A stretch of 30,810 nucleotides of DNA from a virus: positions 1 to 30,810 of IMG/VR virus record IMGVR_UViG_3300030101_003279. One strand, written 5' to 3'. How positions within the stretch are numbered: position 1 is the stretch's first letter; each line of letters opens with the position of its first letter. The position numbers were made by a program, and so were the translations under genes. The notes under the pieces are model-generated. The model was not told where the DNA came from. It did no database searches and saw only the letters and a program-made list of their open reading frames with translations. This document shows positions 16,438-23,525 of the stretch, piece after piece.

Positions 16438-17349
16438 ATGGCGAACAAATTCGAACTCACTATCGACCTGACGAACCGCAAATTTGTCACAAGTCGCTAC
16501 GACTCCAGCACGTTTTCCCTAGATAAACTCTACCAGGGCGACGTGTTGCCGCTTCGGATTCGCCTGGTAACACCAAAAGAGGACGGCGGCCTGACATCGC
16601 CATTTGACCTAGTGACTGCCGGCAGCATTGAACTGGCCATCGTTACGCCAAACAGCAGCAGTCCGGCCGTCCTGGCAACCACCAGCGCAACCAGCATTTC
16701 GGCAGATGGTTCAGACTATTACGCGGACTGCACCCTCGACCTAAACACAAGCGAGATTGACGGCCTGACGTATGCCGGCAACACGTCGCCAGCCACGACG
16801 ACCATCGAGGCCGAGTACATCAACGGCGGCAACAACCTGACGGCCATTCAGCAGGCAATCAGCATTCAGCCGCACGGCATTGACTCCGGCGCCAGCGCAC
16901 CATCGCCAAGCAGCAGCTACTACACACAGACGCAGACTGACGCCAACTTCCTCGCCAAGTCAGGCGGCACAATGTCCGGCGTCCTGGCTTTGTCGAATGC
17001 CTCCAAGCTAAAGTTTCAGCATCTCAATGACACAGCAATCACCGGCGCAGGCAATCACACGCTGAATCCAAACAATGCTGCATTTATTAAAATCGGCAGC
17101 TTGTCTGCGGACGCAAATTTGGTTGGCATTAGTGGCGGCGAGGATGGGCGCTTTATAATAATTTACAACAGCAGCACCAGTAATAATTTAATAATCCGAC
17201 ACGACAGCAGCGACGAATCATCGGCTGCCAATCGTATCTACACAATGACCGGCAATGATGTGACTATATCGGCCCGCGGTTCATTTAATTGTATTTATGA
17301 CGCGGAAGATGACAGATGGATTATCTTATCTTTAAGAGGTACAACTTAA
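16438..17349 (+). CDS. Tail appendage protein with fibre-type motif
   Basis: The 303-residue protein has an N-terminal beta region (FELTIDLTNRKFVTSRYD, then GDVLPLRIRLV) resembling the Ig-like N-terminal domain of baseplate upper proteins. The middle has the tail-fibre signature FLAKSGGTMSGVLALSN (about residues 175-191), seen in many fibre stalks. The C-terminus (FNCIYDAEDDRWIIL) is the recurrent end of such appendages. GGAGG at 16430-16434 lies only three bases before the ATG. It probably forms part of the tail-tip fibre or its attachment. The fibre motif is recognisable; the Ig-like reading is inferred. Confidence 0.7.
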   Translation: MANKFELTIDLTNRKFVTSRYDSSTFSLDKLYQGDVLPLRIRLVTPKEDGGLTSPFDLVTAGSIELAIVTPNSSSPAVLATTSATSISADGSDYYADCTLDLNTSEIDGLTYAGNTSPATTTIEAEYINGGNNLTAIQQAISIQPHGIDSGASAPSPSSSYYTQTQTDANFLAKSGGTMSGVLALSNASKLKFQHLNDTAITGAGNHTLNPNNAAFIKIGSLSADANLVGISGGEDGRFIIIYNSSTSNNLIIRHDSSDESSAANRIYTMTGNDVTISARGSFNCIYDAEDDRWIILSLRGTT

Positions 17350-17361
17350 AAATTTAAAACA

Positions 17362-17670
17362 ATGGCACAACAACAATTCGGCAGTATCACGAAAACAGTA
17401 TCGGCCACCGGCACGCCGGAGGCATTAGGCAGCGGCGCCGTTCGCGGCCATTCATTCACCTTCGTCGGTATGAAGGCGGCAAGGACTGACAACGCCGGCA
17501 AGGTTTACATTCAGCCGGCCAGCGGCAACGACACGGCAGGCATACCCTTAAACCCTGGCGACACGATTACCTTCACCGCCGATTCGCCGGATGATTATTT
17601 TACCGACGCGCAGTTTTTTATCGACGTGGAGACTGCCGGCGACGGATGCATTGCATTTTACGATAAATAA
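17362..17670 (+). CDS. Small virion protein next to fibres
   Basis: A 102-residue beta-rich protein containing KVYIQPASGNDTAGIPLNPG and ITFTADSPDDYFTDAQFFID. Small proteins with a comparable pattern (a measured quantity, PG, then a D-rich strand and a final G-D-G strand) occur near tail-fibre genes in other phages. The A-rich leader AAAATTTAAAACA before the ATG has no Shine-Dalgarno sequence. It could be a capsid or tail decoration protein; the call stays open. Confidence 0.6.
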   Translation: MAQQQFGSITKTVSATGTPEALGSGAVRGHSFTFVGMKAARTDNAGKVYIQPASGNDTAGIPLNPGDTITFTADSPDDYFTDAQFFIDVETAGDGCIAFYDK

Positions 17671-17679
17671 GGGCCGGCC

Positions 17680-20172
17680 ATGATTACCGTAAACAAAGCC
17701 AACCCAACCCCTGGCGAAATCACGTCCAGCCTGACCGGCTCAACTGGTGACGGCGCGGGTCTGCATTTTGCCGACTCCGGCAACATCAGTTTGACCAACT
17801 CGGCGGCAGCGGAATTTGGCACAAGCGATTTCAGCTTGGAGTTTGTGCTGAATCAGACCGTCGACAATTCAAACGACAACTATATTTATTTTTCGCATAC
17901 ATCGAGTAACAATCGTATTTATTTATACAACGATATTTCTGCCGATGATTTAAAATTAGTTTTTAACAACTCAAGCAGCTCCCCAGCGACGTATTCAATT
18001 AGTCACAATATGGCGAATGAGTACAACGAAGTAACTCACTATGTTTTAACTTGTGACCGCGACGGGAACGCAACTTTATACAAAAACGGAAACAGCGTTG
18101 GGACAGCAGACATTAGCGGCAGTAGTTCAGTAGATATAGGTAACTCAAATTCCAGCGCGGGTGCCATTTCTCACGCAACAAATGGGTTTGGCGTGCTTGG
18201 AACTTTTTACCGTTTTAGAACGTGGAACAAATTGCTTTCCAGCGCAGAGGTGCAGACAGCGTTCGAGAGAAGTGACGTTGATTATGCTGACCAGTATGGA
18301 AGTCAAACCAACTTGGTTAACTCCGCCGCAAACGGCGATTTCTCTGGCTCAGTAAACTGGGGAGCGAGCGGAAATCACTCCATCAGCATCGTCAGCGGCG
18401 AGTTGAAGGTCGTGGCAACTGGAGCCAGCACAAGTTCGTCTAATGCTGCTACTTTGGCCGCGACCTACGGAGGAACCAACACCAACGGCAAAGTCTACAA
18501 GTGGGAATTTACAGCACGCGCAAGTTCAGGAACGCCAACGCTTCGCGCTAGAACACCGTTTGACCACAGCGATGTCACGACAGGAAGTTACAAAGACTTT
18601 GTGCTTTCGACATCAAATCAAACTTTCTCAATAACCGGAAAAAGAATTGCGCTTGAGAACGCATATTTTGGCTTACTGGAAGCTGGGACGTTTTTCATAG
18701 ACAACGTCAAAGCGACTCAAATCGGCTGCGTCAGCGACTACGACCTAGCATTCGCCAACCCAAAAAATTCTTTCAAGATAAACGACCGAAGCGGCGCAGC
18801 GGATGGCACGGCAAGCAATGACGGAACTAACCCGACCGGAATTTCCCAAGTGCAAGTCATCAAGCAGTTGAATGCCACCGCAGCACGAATCGGCACTACT
18901 GCGGCGACTCCTGCGGATGGTGAGGTTTTGGCTGATAAAGTAAAAGTCGGCACTTCAGCAGTCGCGCCAGACGCCGGTCAAATTTCAGCGGCTAAAGGTC
19001 GATTCAACGCAAGCGATTATCAAATTCATCTAGACGCACCGTCCGGAGATGATTGGTATATCCGCAACCCAGACGGAACATTGCGTTTTCACAACACGCC
19101 TTCCGACAAATTGACCATAGACTCCAGCGGCAACGTCGATTTATCCAAACTACTAACAATCACCGACACAGACGGTCGTTCGACTCTAAAGTTAGTTGGT
19201 GCAAAAACGTCTGATGGCAATTTTGGCGACATAACAGCGAGAAACAATGGAACTAGCGGCCAAGCACAAATTTCGTTTAGGCGAGACGGAGCGGACGATG
19301 CTGCTGCAATTCTGTTTTATACGAACACAGGAGGCGCAAGCGAGGCGGAGCGGATGCGGATATCCAGCGCCGGCATACTAACAGCTAAAAACGCAATTGC
19401 TTTAGACACAGACACGACACCGGATACTTCTGGTGGTGAGGCGTTTGTTTACAAGCACGCCAGCAATGGCACAACATTAAGCGGATATAATGCGTCGATT
19501 GAAACTGGTTCCGCTGGTTCAAGAGCCAACCGTCTCACCATATCGAGCGCGGGCGTGGCGACGTTCGGTAACGCTATGGCTTTTGGCGGCAGCAATTCAA
19601 TTGAGGTCAGCGGGGTTACTGAAGGTCGCATCAACATTGATAACAACTCAACCGACACTAGGTATGCCGTTTCGTTCTACAACCCAAATGGAAACGTCGG
19701 GAAAATAACTACGAATGGTTTAGCGACCTCATACAGCACCTCATCCGACTACCGCTTAAAAGAGAATCTTGAACCGCTAACCGGCGCACTCGACCGGCTC
19801 GACGCTTTGCCGGTTTACAGATTTAATTTCAAAGCCGACCCCGACACAACCGTTGATGGTTTCGTCGCGCACGAAGTTTCCGCGCACGTTCCCGAAGCAG
19901 TTACCGGAGAGAAAGACGCAATGAAAACTGTTGTTGTTCAGGAGGCAGTAGCAGAACAACCGGCAACCTACTACGCTGAAGGCGACGAACTGCCAGAAGG
20001 CAAAGCAGTAGGAGACGAAAAAACACCGGCAGTTGAAGCAGTTGCGGAAGTGACCGAGGAACAAATCGACCCGCAAGGCATCGACCAAAGCAAGCTAGTG
20101 CCGCTTCTGGTTGCTGCCGTCAAAGAATTGAAAGCGAAAGTCGAAACTTTAGAAAACGCACAAACAGAATGA
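17680..20172 (+). CDS. Tail fibre with LamG-like, CBM-like and S74 chaperone domains
   Basis: An 830-residue modular fibre. Residues about 25-200 look like a concanavalin/LamG fold (LHFADSGNISLTNSAAAEF at the start, FRTWNKLLSSAEVQTAFE at the end). Residues about 210-345 resemble a carbohydrate-binding jelly roll (NSAANGDFSGSVNWG to FFIDNVKATQIG). A repetitive beta region (TIDSSGNVDLSKLL, MRISSAGILTAKN, LTISSAGVATFGN) follows. The end is an S74 intramolecular chaperone: SDYRLKENLEPL, with Ser689-Asp690 at the expected self-cleavage site, and a final coiled coil (SKLVPLLVAAVKELKAKVETLE). S74 domains trimerise the fibre and then cut themselves off. An unusual insertion rich in E, A and V (about residues 760-795) lies inside the S74 part. 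It probably binds a host surface glycan. Confidence 0.88.
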   Translation: MITVNKANPTPGEITSSLTGSTGDGAGLHFADSGNISLTNSAAAEFGTSDFSLEFVLNQTVDNSNDNYIYFSHTSSNNRIYLYNDISADDLKLVFNNSSSSPATYSISHNMANEYNEVTHYVLTCDRDGNATLYKNGNSVGTADISGSSSVDIGNSNSSAGAISHATNGFGVLGTFYRFRTWNKLLSSAEVQTAFERSDVDYADQYGSQTNLVNSAANGDFSGSVNWGASGNHSISIVSGELKVVATGASTSSSNAATLAATYGGTNTNGKVYKWEFTARASSGTPTLRARTPFDHSDVTTGSYKDFVLSTSNQTFSITGKRIALENAYFGLLEAGTFFIDNVKATQIGCVSDYDLAFANPKNSFKINDRSGAADGTASNDGTNPTGISQVQVIKQLNATAARIGTTAATPADGEVLADKVKVGTSAVAPDAGQISAAKGRFNASDYQIHLDAPSGDDWYIRNPDGTLRFHNTPSDKLTIDSSGNVDLSKLLTITDTDGRSTLKLVGAKTSDGNFGDITARNNGTSGQAQISFRRDGADDAAAILFYTNTGGASEAERMRISSAGILTAKNAIALDTDTTPDTSGGEAFVYKHASNGTTLSGYNASIETGSAGSRANRLTISSAGVATFGNAMAFGGSNSIEVSGVTEGRINIDNNSTDTRYAVSFYNPNGNVGKITTNGLATSYSTSSDYRLKENLEPLTGALDRLDALPVYRFNFKADPDTTVDGFVAHEVSAHVPEAVTGEKDAMKTVVVQEAVAEQPATYYAEGDELPEGKAVGDEKTPAVEAVAEVTEEQIDPQGIDQSKLVPLLVAAVKELKAKVETLENAQTE

Positions 20173-20477
20173 TTGAACTCAACACAGTACCCAACTTGGA
20201 AGCTGGTCTAAACATCAGCAAGGTCGTCGTGCAACTTAACAGCGTGAACGACTCGCCGTATCAATTGCAGTACAGCGTGACCGGCTTTGGTAAAGACTCA
20301 AAGGGCGCGTTTTTCCCGAACCCGCTGATGTCAAAACTGTTCGTGATTAGTGGCGACACTTGGACGAACTGGACGCCTGACGCTGCCGGTTCCGACAACG
20401 AATACGTCGGTGGTCTAGTGCTGGCCGACCTCGGCTTGGAACGTGCCGAGGCCGAGGAAGCACCGGCGGCAGAGTAG
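20169..20477 (+). CDS. Small protein coupled to the fibre gene
   Basis: A 102-residue protein with its ATG overlapping the fibre stop (ATGA). It begins MIELNTVPNLEAGLNISKVVVQLNS, is beta-rich and ends in an acidic Ala/Glu tail (ERAEAEEAPAAE). The coupling to the fibre suggests an assembly factor or a small structural subunit. No family is recognised. Confidence 0.65.
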   Translation: MIELNTVPNLEAGLNISKVVVQLNSVNDSPYQLQYSVTGFGKDSKGAFFPNPLMSKLFVISGDTWTNWTPDAAGSDNEYVGGLVLADLGLERAEAEEAPAAE

Positions 20478-20488
20478 GGCGGCGATGA

Positions 20489-20794
20489 GTGACCACCGAC
20501 ACCGTCAATCTGATTCAAACGCTGGGTTTTCCAGTGGTTTGCGCGGCGGCGGTCGGTTGGTTTGGTTATCGCGTGGTGTTTTACGTTCTGCGGGATTTAT
20601 CCGGCGAGGTTAAGAACGTCTATTCGATAATCGTTAAGCTGATTGATTCGGTTAACCTGGTAAAGAAAGAGATTTGTGGAATTGAGAAACGACTTGCGGA
20701 ACTACGGGAACAGCATCGCAATTTCAGCGGTTTGCTTGGTTGCGATTCTTGTCGGCCAAGGATGCACAAACCTCGGCGCGATAAGGCAAGTTGA
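20489..20794 (+). CDS. Single-TM protein with coiled coil (holin- or i-spanin-like)
   Basis: The 101-residue frame starts with GTG at 20489; the ATG at 20485 lies in another frame that closes after about 42 codons. Residues about 10-32 (TLGFPVVCAAAVGWFGYRVVFYVL) form one membrane segment. Then comes a charged helix (SGEVKNVYSIIVKLIDSVNLVKKEICGIEKRLAELREQ). This layout fits BhlA/UviB-like holins and also inner-membrane spanins. The 3' part overlaps a lipoprotein-like gene (20676-20894) by 119 bases, which favours a spanin pair. The basic, Cys/Arg-rich tail beyond residue 85 looks less constrained, as expected when the other frame is conserved. Confidence 0.6.
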   Translation: MTTDTVNLIQTLGFPVVCAAAVGWFGYRVVFYVLRDLSGEVKNVYSIIVKLIDSVNLVKKEICGIEKRLAELREQHRNFSGLLGCDSCRPRMHKPRRDKAS

Positions 20795-20894
20795 CGTCGG
20801 TTTTGGTGGCCTCGAAATTGAGACTTGGGAACCGAATGAATTTAACAACCAGGAATATCGGCGCAGCACCAATGGCGTCTGGTATCGCAAATGA
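20676..20894 (+). CDS. Lipoprotein-like small protein overlapping the upstream gene
   Basis: A 72-residue frame starting with GTG at 20676 inside the preceding gene. Residues about 12-30 form a hydrophobic signal (NSIAISAVCLVAILVGQGC). The Cys at 30 could be the lipid-modified residue, although the lipobox LVGQGC is not canonical. The mature part is short, beta-rich and charged (GGLEIETWEPNEFNNQEYRR). A lipoprotein overlapping a TM-coiled-coil gene is the hallmark of Rz/Rz1-type spanins. The stop overlaps the next ATG (ATGA). Start choice and lipid modification are inferred. Confidence 0.5.
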   Translation: MELRNDLRNYGNSIAISAVCLVAILVGQGCTNLGAIRQVDVGFGGLEIETWEPNEFNNQEYRRSTNGVWYRK

Positions 20895-21055
20895 ACGAGG
20901 CCATCGACATGGCCAAGGCGATGGGGGCCGGCACCAGCGGAGTCGGAGTCTGGTACTTGCACCTTTCGCAGATTCTCCAAATATCAATTTCAACGGCCTG
21001 CCTTGTTTACCTGGTAGCCAAGATTGTCTTTCTGATTAGGAATAAAGGAAAATAG
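20891..21055 (+). CDS. Small membrane protein (holin candidate)
   Basis: A 54-residue gene starting ATG 20891 in an ATGA overlap with the preceding stop and ending TAG 21053-21055. It has a short amphipathic front (MNEAIDMAKAMGAGTSG) and one hydrophobic segment of about 22 residues (LQISISTACLVYLVAKIVFLI) followed by a basic RNKGK tail. Size, single TM and basic tail match small phage holins. It lies between two lysis-type gene pairs. Confidence 0.65.
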   Translation: MNEAIDMAKAMGAGTSGVGVWYLHLSQILQISISTACLVYLVAKIVFLIRNKGK

Positions 21056-21056
21056 A

Positions 21057-21233
21057 ATGCTAAAATCAAAAACATTGTGGACAGGCGTTTCGGCAATTAC
21101 CGCCGCGGTCGGTGCGTATTTTATGCAGGAAATTCAGTTCGGCGAGATGCTGCAAATTGTCGTCACCAGCGCCCTGGCTGTTTTTCTCCGGCATGGAGTT
21201 AAAAAGGCCGAGAAGGCCGCCGAGGGCGCTTGA
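21057..21233 (+). CDS. Small membrane protein, second holin candidate
   Basis: A 58-residue gene starting ATG 21057, one base after the preceding stop, and ending TGA 21231-21233. MLKSKTLWTGVSAITAAVGAYF is a first hydrophobic stretch and MLQIVVTSALAVFLRHGVKKAEK a second with a basic end. Short proteins of this form (KSKTLWTG... then ...AVFLRHG) are widespread in phage lysis regions and resemble two-helix holins. Together with the previous gene it may form a holin/antiholin pair. The family recall is mine and unverified. Confidence 0.65.
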   Translation: MLKSKTLWTGVSAITAAVGAYFMQEIQFGEMLQIVVTSALAVFLRHGVKKAEKAAEGA

Positions 21234-21514
21234 TGTCGCTAATCAGCGCCATCGTTGCGCTATGCAAGGCGCTGCCGGTATTGGAGCGCCTTTTTTTGTC
21301 GGTATCGGATGCAATAAGGGAGGCAAAAGCCAAAGCAAGATATGAAGCGAAACTTACTCATATTGATAACGCTATGCGCCTCCATGGGCTGCCAGACGGC
21401 TCCGGTCGAGTACAACAACACCAAGAGACTGACGGCGCACCCTCAGTTTCCGAGAGCGGCAATGCAGGCGCCGGCATTCACCAGGGACGCGCTGCGGACA
21501 ATAGCCGAACTTGA
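21233..21514 (+). CDS. Inner spanin-like protein (candidate)
   Basis: A 93-residue frame starting ATG 21233 in a TGATG overlap. The front (MSLISAIVALCKALPVLERLFLS) is a moderately hydrophobic helix and is followed by a charged helix (DAIREAKAKARYEAKLTHIDNAM). Beyond residue 50 the sequence becomes Gly/Gln/Ser-rich, exactly where it overlaps the lipoprotein gene at 21342-21542 by 173 bases. A membrane-anchored helical protein whose 3' half overlaps a lipoprotein gene is the Rz/Rz1 arrangement. The hydrophobic segment is short for a firm TM call, so it could instead be a peripheral protein. Confidence 0.5.
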   Translation: MSLISAIVALCKALPVLERLFLSVSDAIREAKAKARYEAKLTHIDNAMRLHGLPDGSGRVQQHQETDGAPSVSESGNAGAGIHQGRAADNSRT

Positions 21515-21542
21515 GTATGAACTTGAACGCCGGCCCAAATGA
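21342..21542 (+). CDS. Outer-membrane lipoprotein (o-spanin-like)
   Basis: A 66-residue lipoprotein. Residues 1-16 form a clear type II signal (MKRNLLILITLCASMG) with Cys17 after SMG, an acceptable lipobox. The mature part has QTAPVEYNNTKRLTAHPQFPRAAMQAPAFTRDALRTIAELEYELERR. The HPQF...AP-FTRDAL...I-LEYELER pattern recalls small phage lipoproteins of lysis cassettes. It starts inside the previous gene in another frame, as Rz1 does within Rz. It would sit in the outer membrane and meet the inner spanin to fuse the membranes at lysis. Confidence 0.65.
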   Translation: MKRNLLILITLCASMGCQTAPVEYNNTKRLTAHPQFPRAAMQAPAFTRDALRTIAELEYELERRPK

Positions 21543-21956
21543 ATGGCGGAGCCAAGCGACAACTTCCGCGTCTCCGCTGCCGGCGAGTACCTGACCGCTG
21601 CTGAACTAACAATCCGCGGCTGGCAGGTCTGCATGTCGCCGCACCAACCGTCTTTTGATATTGCCGCCGTAAAAGGCGAGAAGTTTCACCGCGTCCAAGT
21701 CAAAACGGCAGCTAGGCCGATTATCGACAAAGGCAAGAACCTTGGCCGCTACGGGTTCGCCTGCAAACATCGCGGAACCAATTCAGCCTACACCAAGACG
21801 GATTGCGACTTCATCGTTTTTGTCGGCCTTGAACACCGTGCTTTTTTTGTGCTGCCGGTAAAGGAGGCCACATCAATCAAATACAACTGGGCGCCAGGCA
21901 GCCACAACTGTTTTTTGGCGCCGTACTACATGGCATGGGGGCAGCTAGAAAAATAA
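21543..21956 (+). CDS. PD-(D/E)XK-fold nuclease-like protein
   Basis: A 137-residue protein, starting ATG 21543 just after the lipoprotein stop. The fold is suggested by GEYLTAAELTIRGW (E15 on the first helix), a strand with SFDIAAV (D39) and a strand with RVQVKTA (Q52 and K54). The E...D...QxK pattern occurs in the restriction-endonuclease-like superfamily, where the QVKT form is common in PDDEXK_10-like proteins. An F/Y-rich C-terminal strand follows. It may cut DNA branches or foreign DNA; activity is unproven because the usual second acidic residue is Gln. Its 3' end overlaps the next gene by 22 bases. Confidence 0.65.
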   Translation: MAEPSDNFRVSAAGEYLTAAELTIRGWQVCMSPHQPSFDIAAVKGEKFHRVQVKTAARPIIDKGKNLGRYGFACKHRGTNSAYTKTDCDFIVFVGLEHRAFFVLPVKEATSIKYNWAPGSHNCFLAPYYMAWGQLEK

Positions 21957-22255
21957 CCCCGCCGAAGCGGTTACAGATTTTGAACCTTACCTATAAAGTA
22001 AGATTTACCGACGACGGGGAGATGGCCGAGGCTGCCGGTTGGTGCGATTGCGGCAAGCAGGAAATCGTGTTGGCCAACGACCAGACACCGGACAGCCTCA
22101 AGGACACGTTCCTGCACGAAGTATTTCACGCAATCGCTCACGCCATGGGTATCGAGTGGAAGGACGAGGAAAACGTCGCGAGGCGATTGTCGTCCGGTTT
22201 GTGCCTGTTTGCGAAGCAGAACCCTGGCGCCTGGCGGTGGTTCAATCGGTTGTAA
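21935..22255 (+). CDS. HExxH zinc metallopeptidase-like protein
   Basis: A 106-residue protein with HEVFHAIAHAMG at residues 61-72. HExxH is the metal-binding and catalytic motif, and E78-E81 (DEENVARR) could provide a third ligand, as in ImmA/IrrE-like or SprT-like small phage peptidases. A CDC pair precedes the motif at residues 37-39 and is not needed for the HExxH site. Small phage HExxH proteins are frequent, and their substrates are unknown. The gene starts within the previous one and ends before the terminator at 22279. The likely role is cutting a host or phage regulator, which is an inference. Confidence 0.65.
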   Translation: MGAARKITPPKRLQILNLTYKVRFTDDGEMAEAAGWCDCGKQEIVLANDQTPDSLKDTFLHEVFHAIAHAMGIEWKDEENVARRLSSGLCLFAKQNPGAWRWFNRL

Positions 22256-22278
22256 CCCGCGCAAAACCTAGCAACTTC

Positions 22279-22307
22279 ATGGGACATTAAATGTCCTATA
22301 TTTTTTT
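22279..22307 (+). terminator. Rho-independent terminator
   Basis: Bases 22279-22287 (ATGGGACAT) pair with 22291-22299 (ATGTCCTAT) over nine positions with one G-U pair and loop TAA, followed by a run of T at 22301-22307. It ends the structural and lysis transcript. An ATG at 22291 in the stem opens a longer frame of the next gene, but a start inside the hairpin is unlikely. Confidence 0.82.
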
Positions 22308-22323
22308 AACAAAAACACTTGCA

Positions 22324-22340
22324 CACAAATTCACTTTGTG
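22324..22340. promoter_or_regulatory. Inverted repeat, possible operator or promoter site
   Basis: CACAAA at 22324-22329 and TTTGTG at 22335-22340 form a perfect 6-base dyad with a 5-base spacer. It lies between a terminator and the start of the RlpA-like gene, where a promoter for the following genes would be expected. A TTGCAC at 22319-22324 could be a -35 element, but no good -10 follows. The call as regulatory site is inferred. Confidence 0.3.
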
Positions 22341-22371
22341 CATGATGCGGCCGGCCCGCACGGGCAAAGAA

Positions 22372-22752
22372 ATGAAAGCTATACTTACAGCATTGTTATC
22401 GGCCGCAGTTTTCTACGCAATAATAAGCCAACCCTACGCCGAACAGCCGACAGTCGTCGCCTCCTGGTACGGGAACGAATGCGCCGGTAATAGGACGGCG
22501 AATGGAGAGATATATGACCCGACCAAGTTAACGGCAGCCATGTGGGAGTGGGACGGAAAACCGGTTCCATTTAATTCGCTGGTGCGCGTGACGCTGGGGC
22601 CAAAATCAGTAGTCGTCAGAATTAACGACCGCGGGCCAAACAAGAAGCTGGGCCGCGCCATAGATTTAAGCCGCGAATCGTTCAGCCGTTTGGCTTGCCC
22701 AAGTGCCGGATTGATTAACTGCAAAATTGAAATTTTGAGATACGGCAAATGA
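22372..22752 (+). CDS. RlpA-like double-psi beta-barrel wall enzyme with signal peptide
   Basis: A 126-residue protein. The start at 22372 is chosen because it gives a signal peptide (MKAILTALLSAAVFYAIISQPYA); an in-frame ATG at 22291 lies within the terminator hairpin. After cleavage the RlpA/DPBB pattern appears: VASWYGNECAGNRTANGEIYD (about residues 30-50), LTAAMW, VVVRINDRGP (about 85-94) and GRAIDLSRESFSRLA (about 100-114). RlpA proteins act on peptidoglycan as lytic transglycosylases or bind it. No other cell-wall enzyme was recognised in the genome, so this is the best endolysin candidate, exported by Sec. The three Cys residues may form disulphides. Its stop overlaps the next ATG (ATGA). 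Confidence 0.85.
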   Translation: MKAILTALLSAAVFYAIISQPYAEQPTVVASWYGNECAGNRTANGEIYDPTKLTAAMWEWDGKPVPFNSLVRVTLGPKSVVVRINDRGPNKKLGRAIDLSRESFSRLACPSAGLINCKIEILRYGK

Positions 22753-22907
22753 CCTACGACCAAGCGGCCGAATACCTGGAAGTCAGCAAGCGGCAACTGC
22801 GGCGAATTGTTGCCGCCAAGCTGCTGCCTGTCACCAGGTACGGCCACAGAACCGTGAGAGTAAGCAAACAGGCTTTGGACGCATATCGAGAGAGTTGCAC
22901 CAAATAA
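22749..22907 (+). CDS. Excisionase/HTH_17-like small DNA-binding protein
   Basis: A 52-residue gene starting ATG 22749 in an ATGA overlap and ending TAA 22905-22907. MTYDQAAEYLEVSKRQLRRIVAAKLLPVTRYGHRTVRVSKQALDAY is a textbook MerR-like winged helix as in excisionase-family proteins: helix, turn, recognition helix, then a hairpin with R-RTVRVSK and a final helix. It could be a transcription regulator or a recombination directionality factor. There is no integrase in the window, which argues for a regulator of the neighbouring early genes. Confidence 0.75.
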   Translation: MTYDQAAEYLEVSKRQLRRIVAAKLLPVTRYGHRTVRVSKQALDAYRESCTK

Positions 22908-22926
22908 ACAGAAACAAAGTAATAAA

Positions 22927-23523
22927 ATGTTAGAAGTTAAATATGAAGAAAGCGGCGGCGGTGGCCAATGGGAAAATGCACCGGCGGGTATTCATAAAGC
23001 TACATGTTGCGACCTGGTTGATTTGGGTATGCAGGATGATAATTACAACCCAGGAGTTAAAAAGCATCAGATTGAAATTGTTTTTGAACTAGACAGGGAA
23101 ACGGCTGGAATTGTTGAGGCAACCGGCAACCCTTTTACTGTCAGGACACAAAGGCTAAATCTGCCGGCACAAGGCAAACCTCTGCACGAAAAAAGCAGTC
23201 TTTACAAAGTCTTGTCTGGATGGCGTGGCGGCCCAATTAAAAGCGGCGAAAACATCCCATTGGAGAAGCTTATAGGCAAGCCGGTTCATTTGGTTCTGCA
23301 AAAGGCAATTGCAGAAGGCAGCGGCAACGAGTACACCAAAATTGCAAGCTATTCACCAAAGCGGAAAAACGAACTATTCCCGCCGCTGTCCGGTTCCTAT
23401 ATCCGCCGAAAAGACAGGGAAGGCTACGAGCCGCAGGCAGCACCGCAACCGGTTCAACCGGCCAGCCAGGCGACCGCACCAGTTGCGGCCGATAACCTCG
23501 ACGACGACGACGTCCCTTTTTGA
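22927..23523 (+). CDS. SSB-like single-stranded DNA-binding protein
   Basis: A 198-residue protein starting MLEVKYEESGGGGQWENAPAG. Residues about 15-150 are beta-rich (HQIEIVFELDRE, PFTVRTQRLNL, KPVHLVLQKAI) and suit an OB fold. A Pro/Gln/Ala-rich linker follows, and the protein ends DDDDVPF. This acidic tip with a terminal Phe is the signature by which SSB proteins recruit replication and repair partners. Placement at the head of the replication genes fits. The leader is A-rich without a Shine-Dalgarno sequence. The tail is seen directly; the OB fold is inferred. It could also be an analogous phage ssDNA-binding protein unrelated to bacterial SSB. Confidence 0.7.
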   Translation: MLEVKYEESGGGGQWENAPAGIHKATCCDLVDLGMQDDNYNPGVKKHQIEIVFELDRETAGIVEATGNPFTVRTQRLNLPAQGKPLHEKSSLYKVLSGWRGGPIKSGENIPLEKLIGKPVHLVLQKAIAEGSGNEYTKIASYSPKRKNELFPPLSGSYIRRKDREGYEPQAAPQPVQPASQATAPVAADNLDDDDVPF

Positions 23524-23525
23524 TT

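Noticed and set aside
22291-22371. Upstream in-frame ATG start for the RlpA-like gene
   Set aside because: The ATG is part of the terminator stem, and the added residues would bury the signal peptide that begins at 22372.
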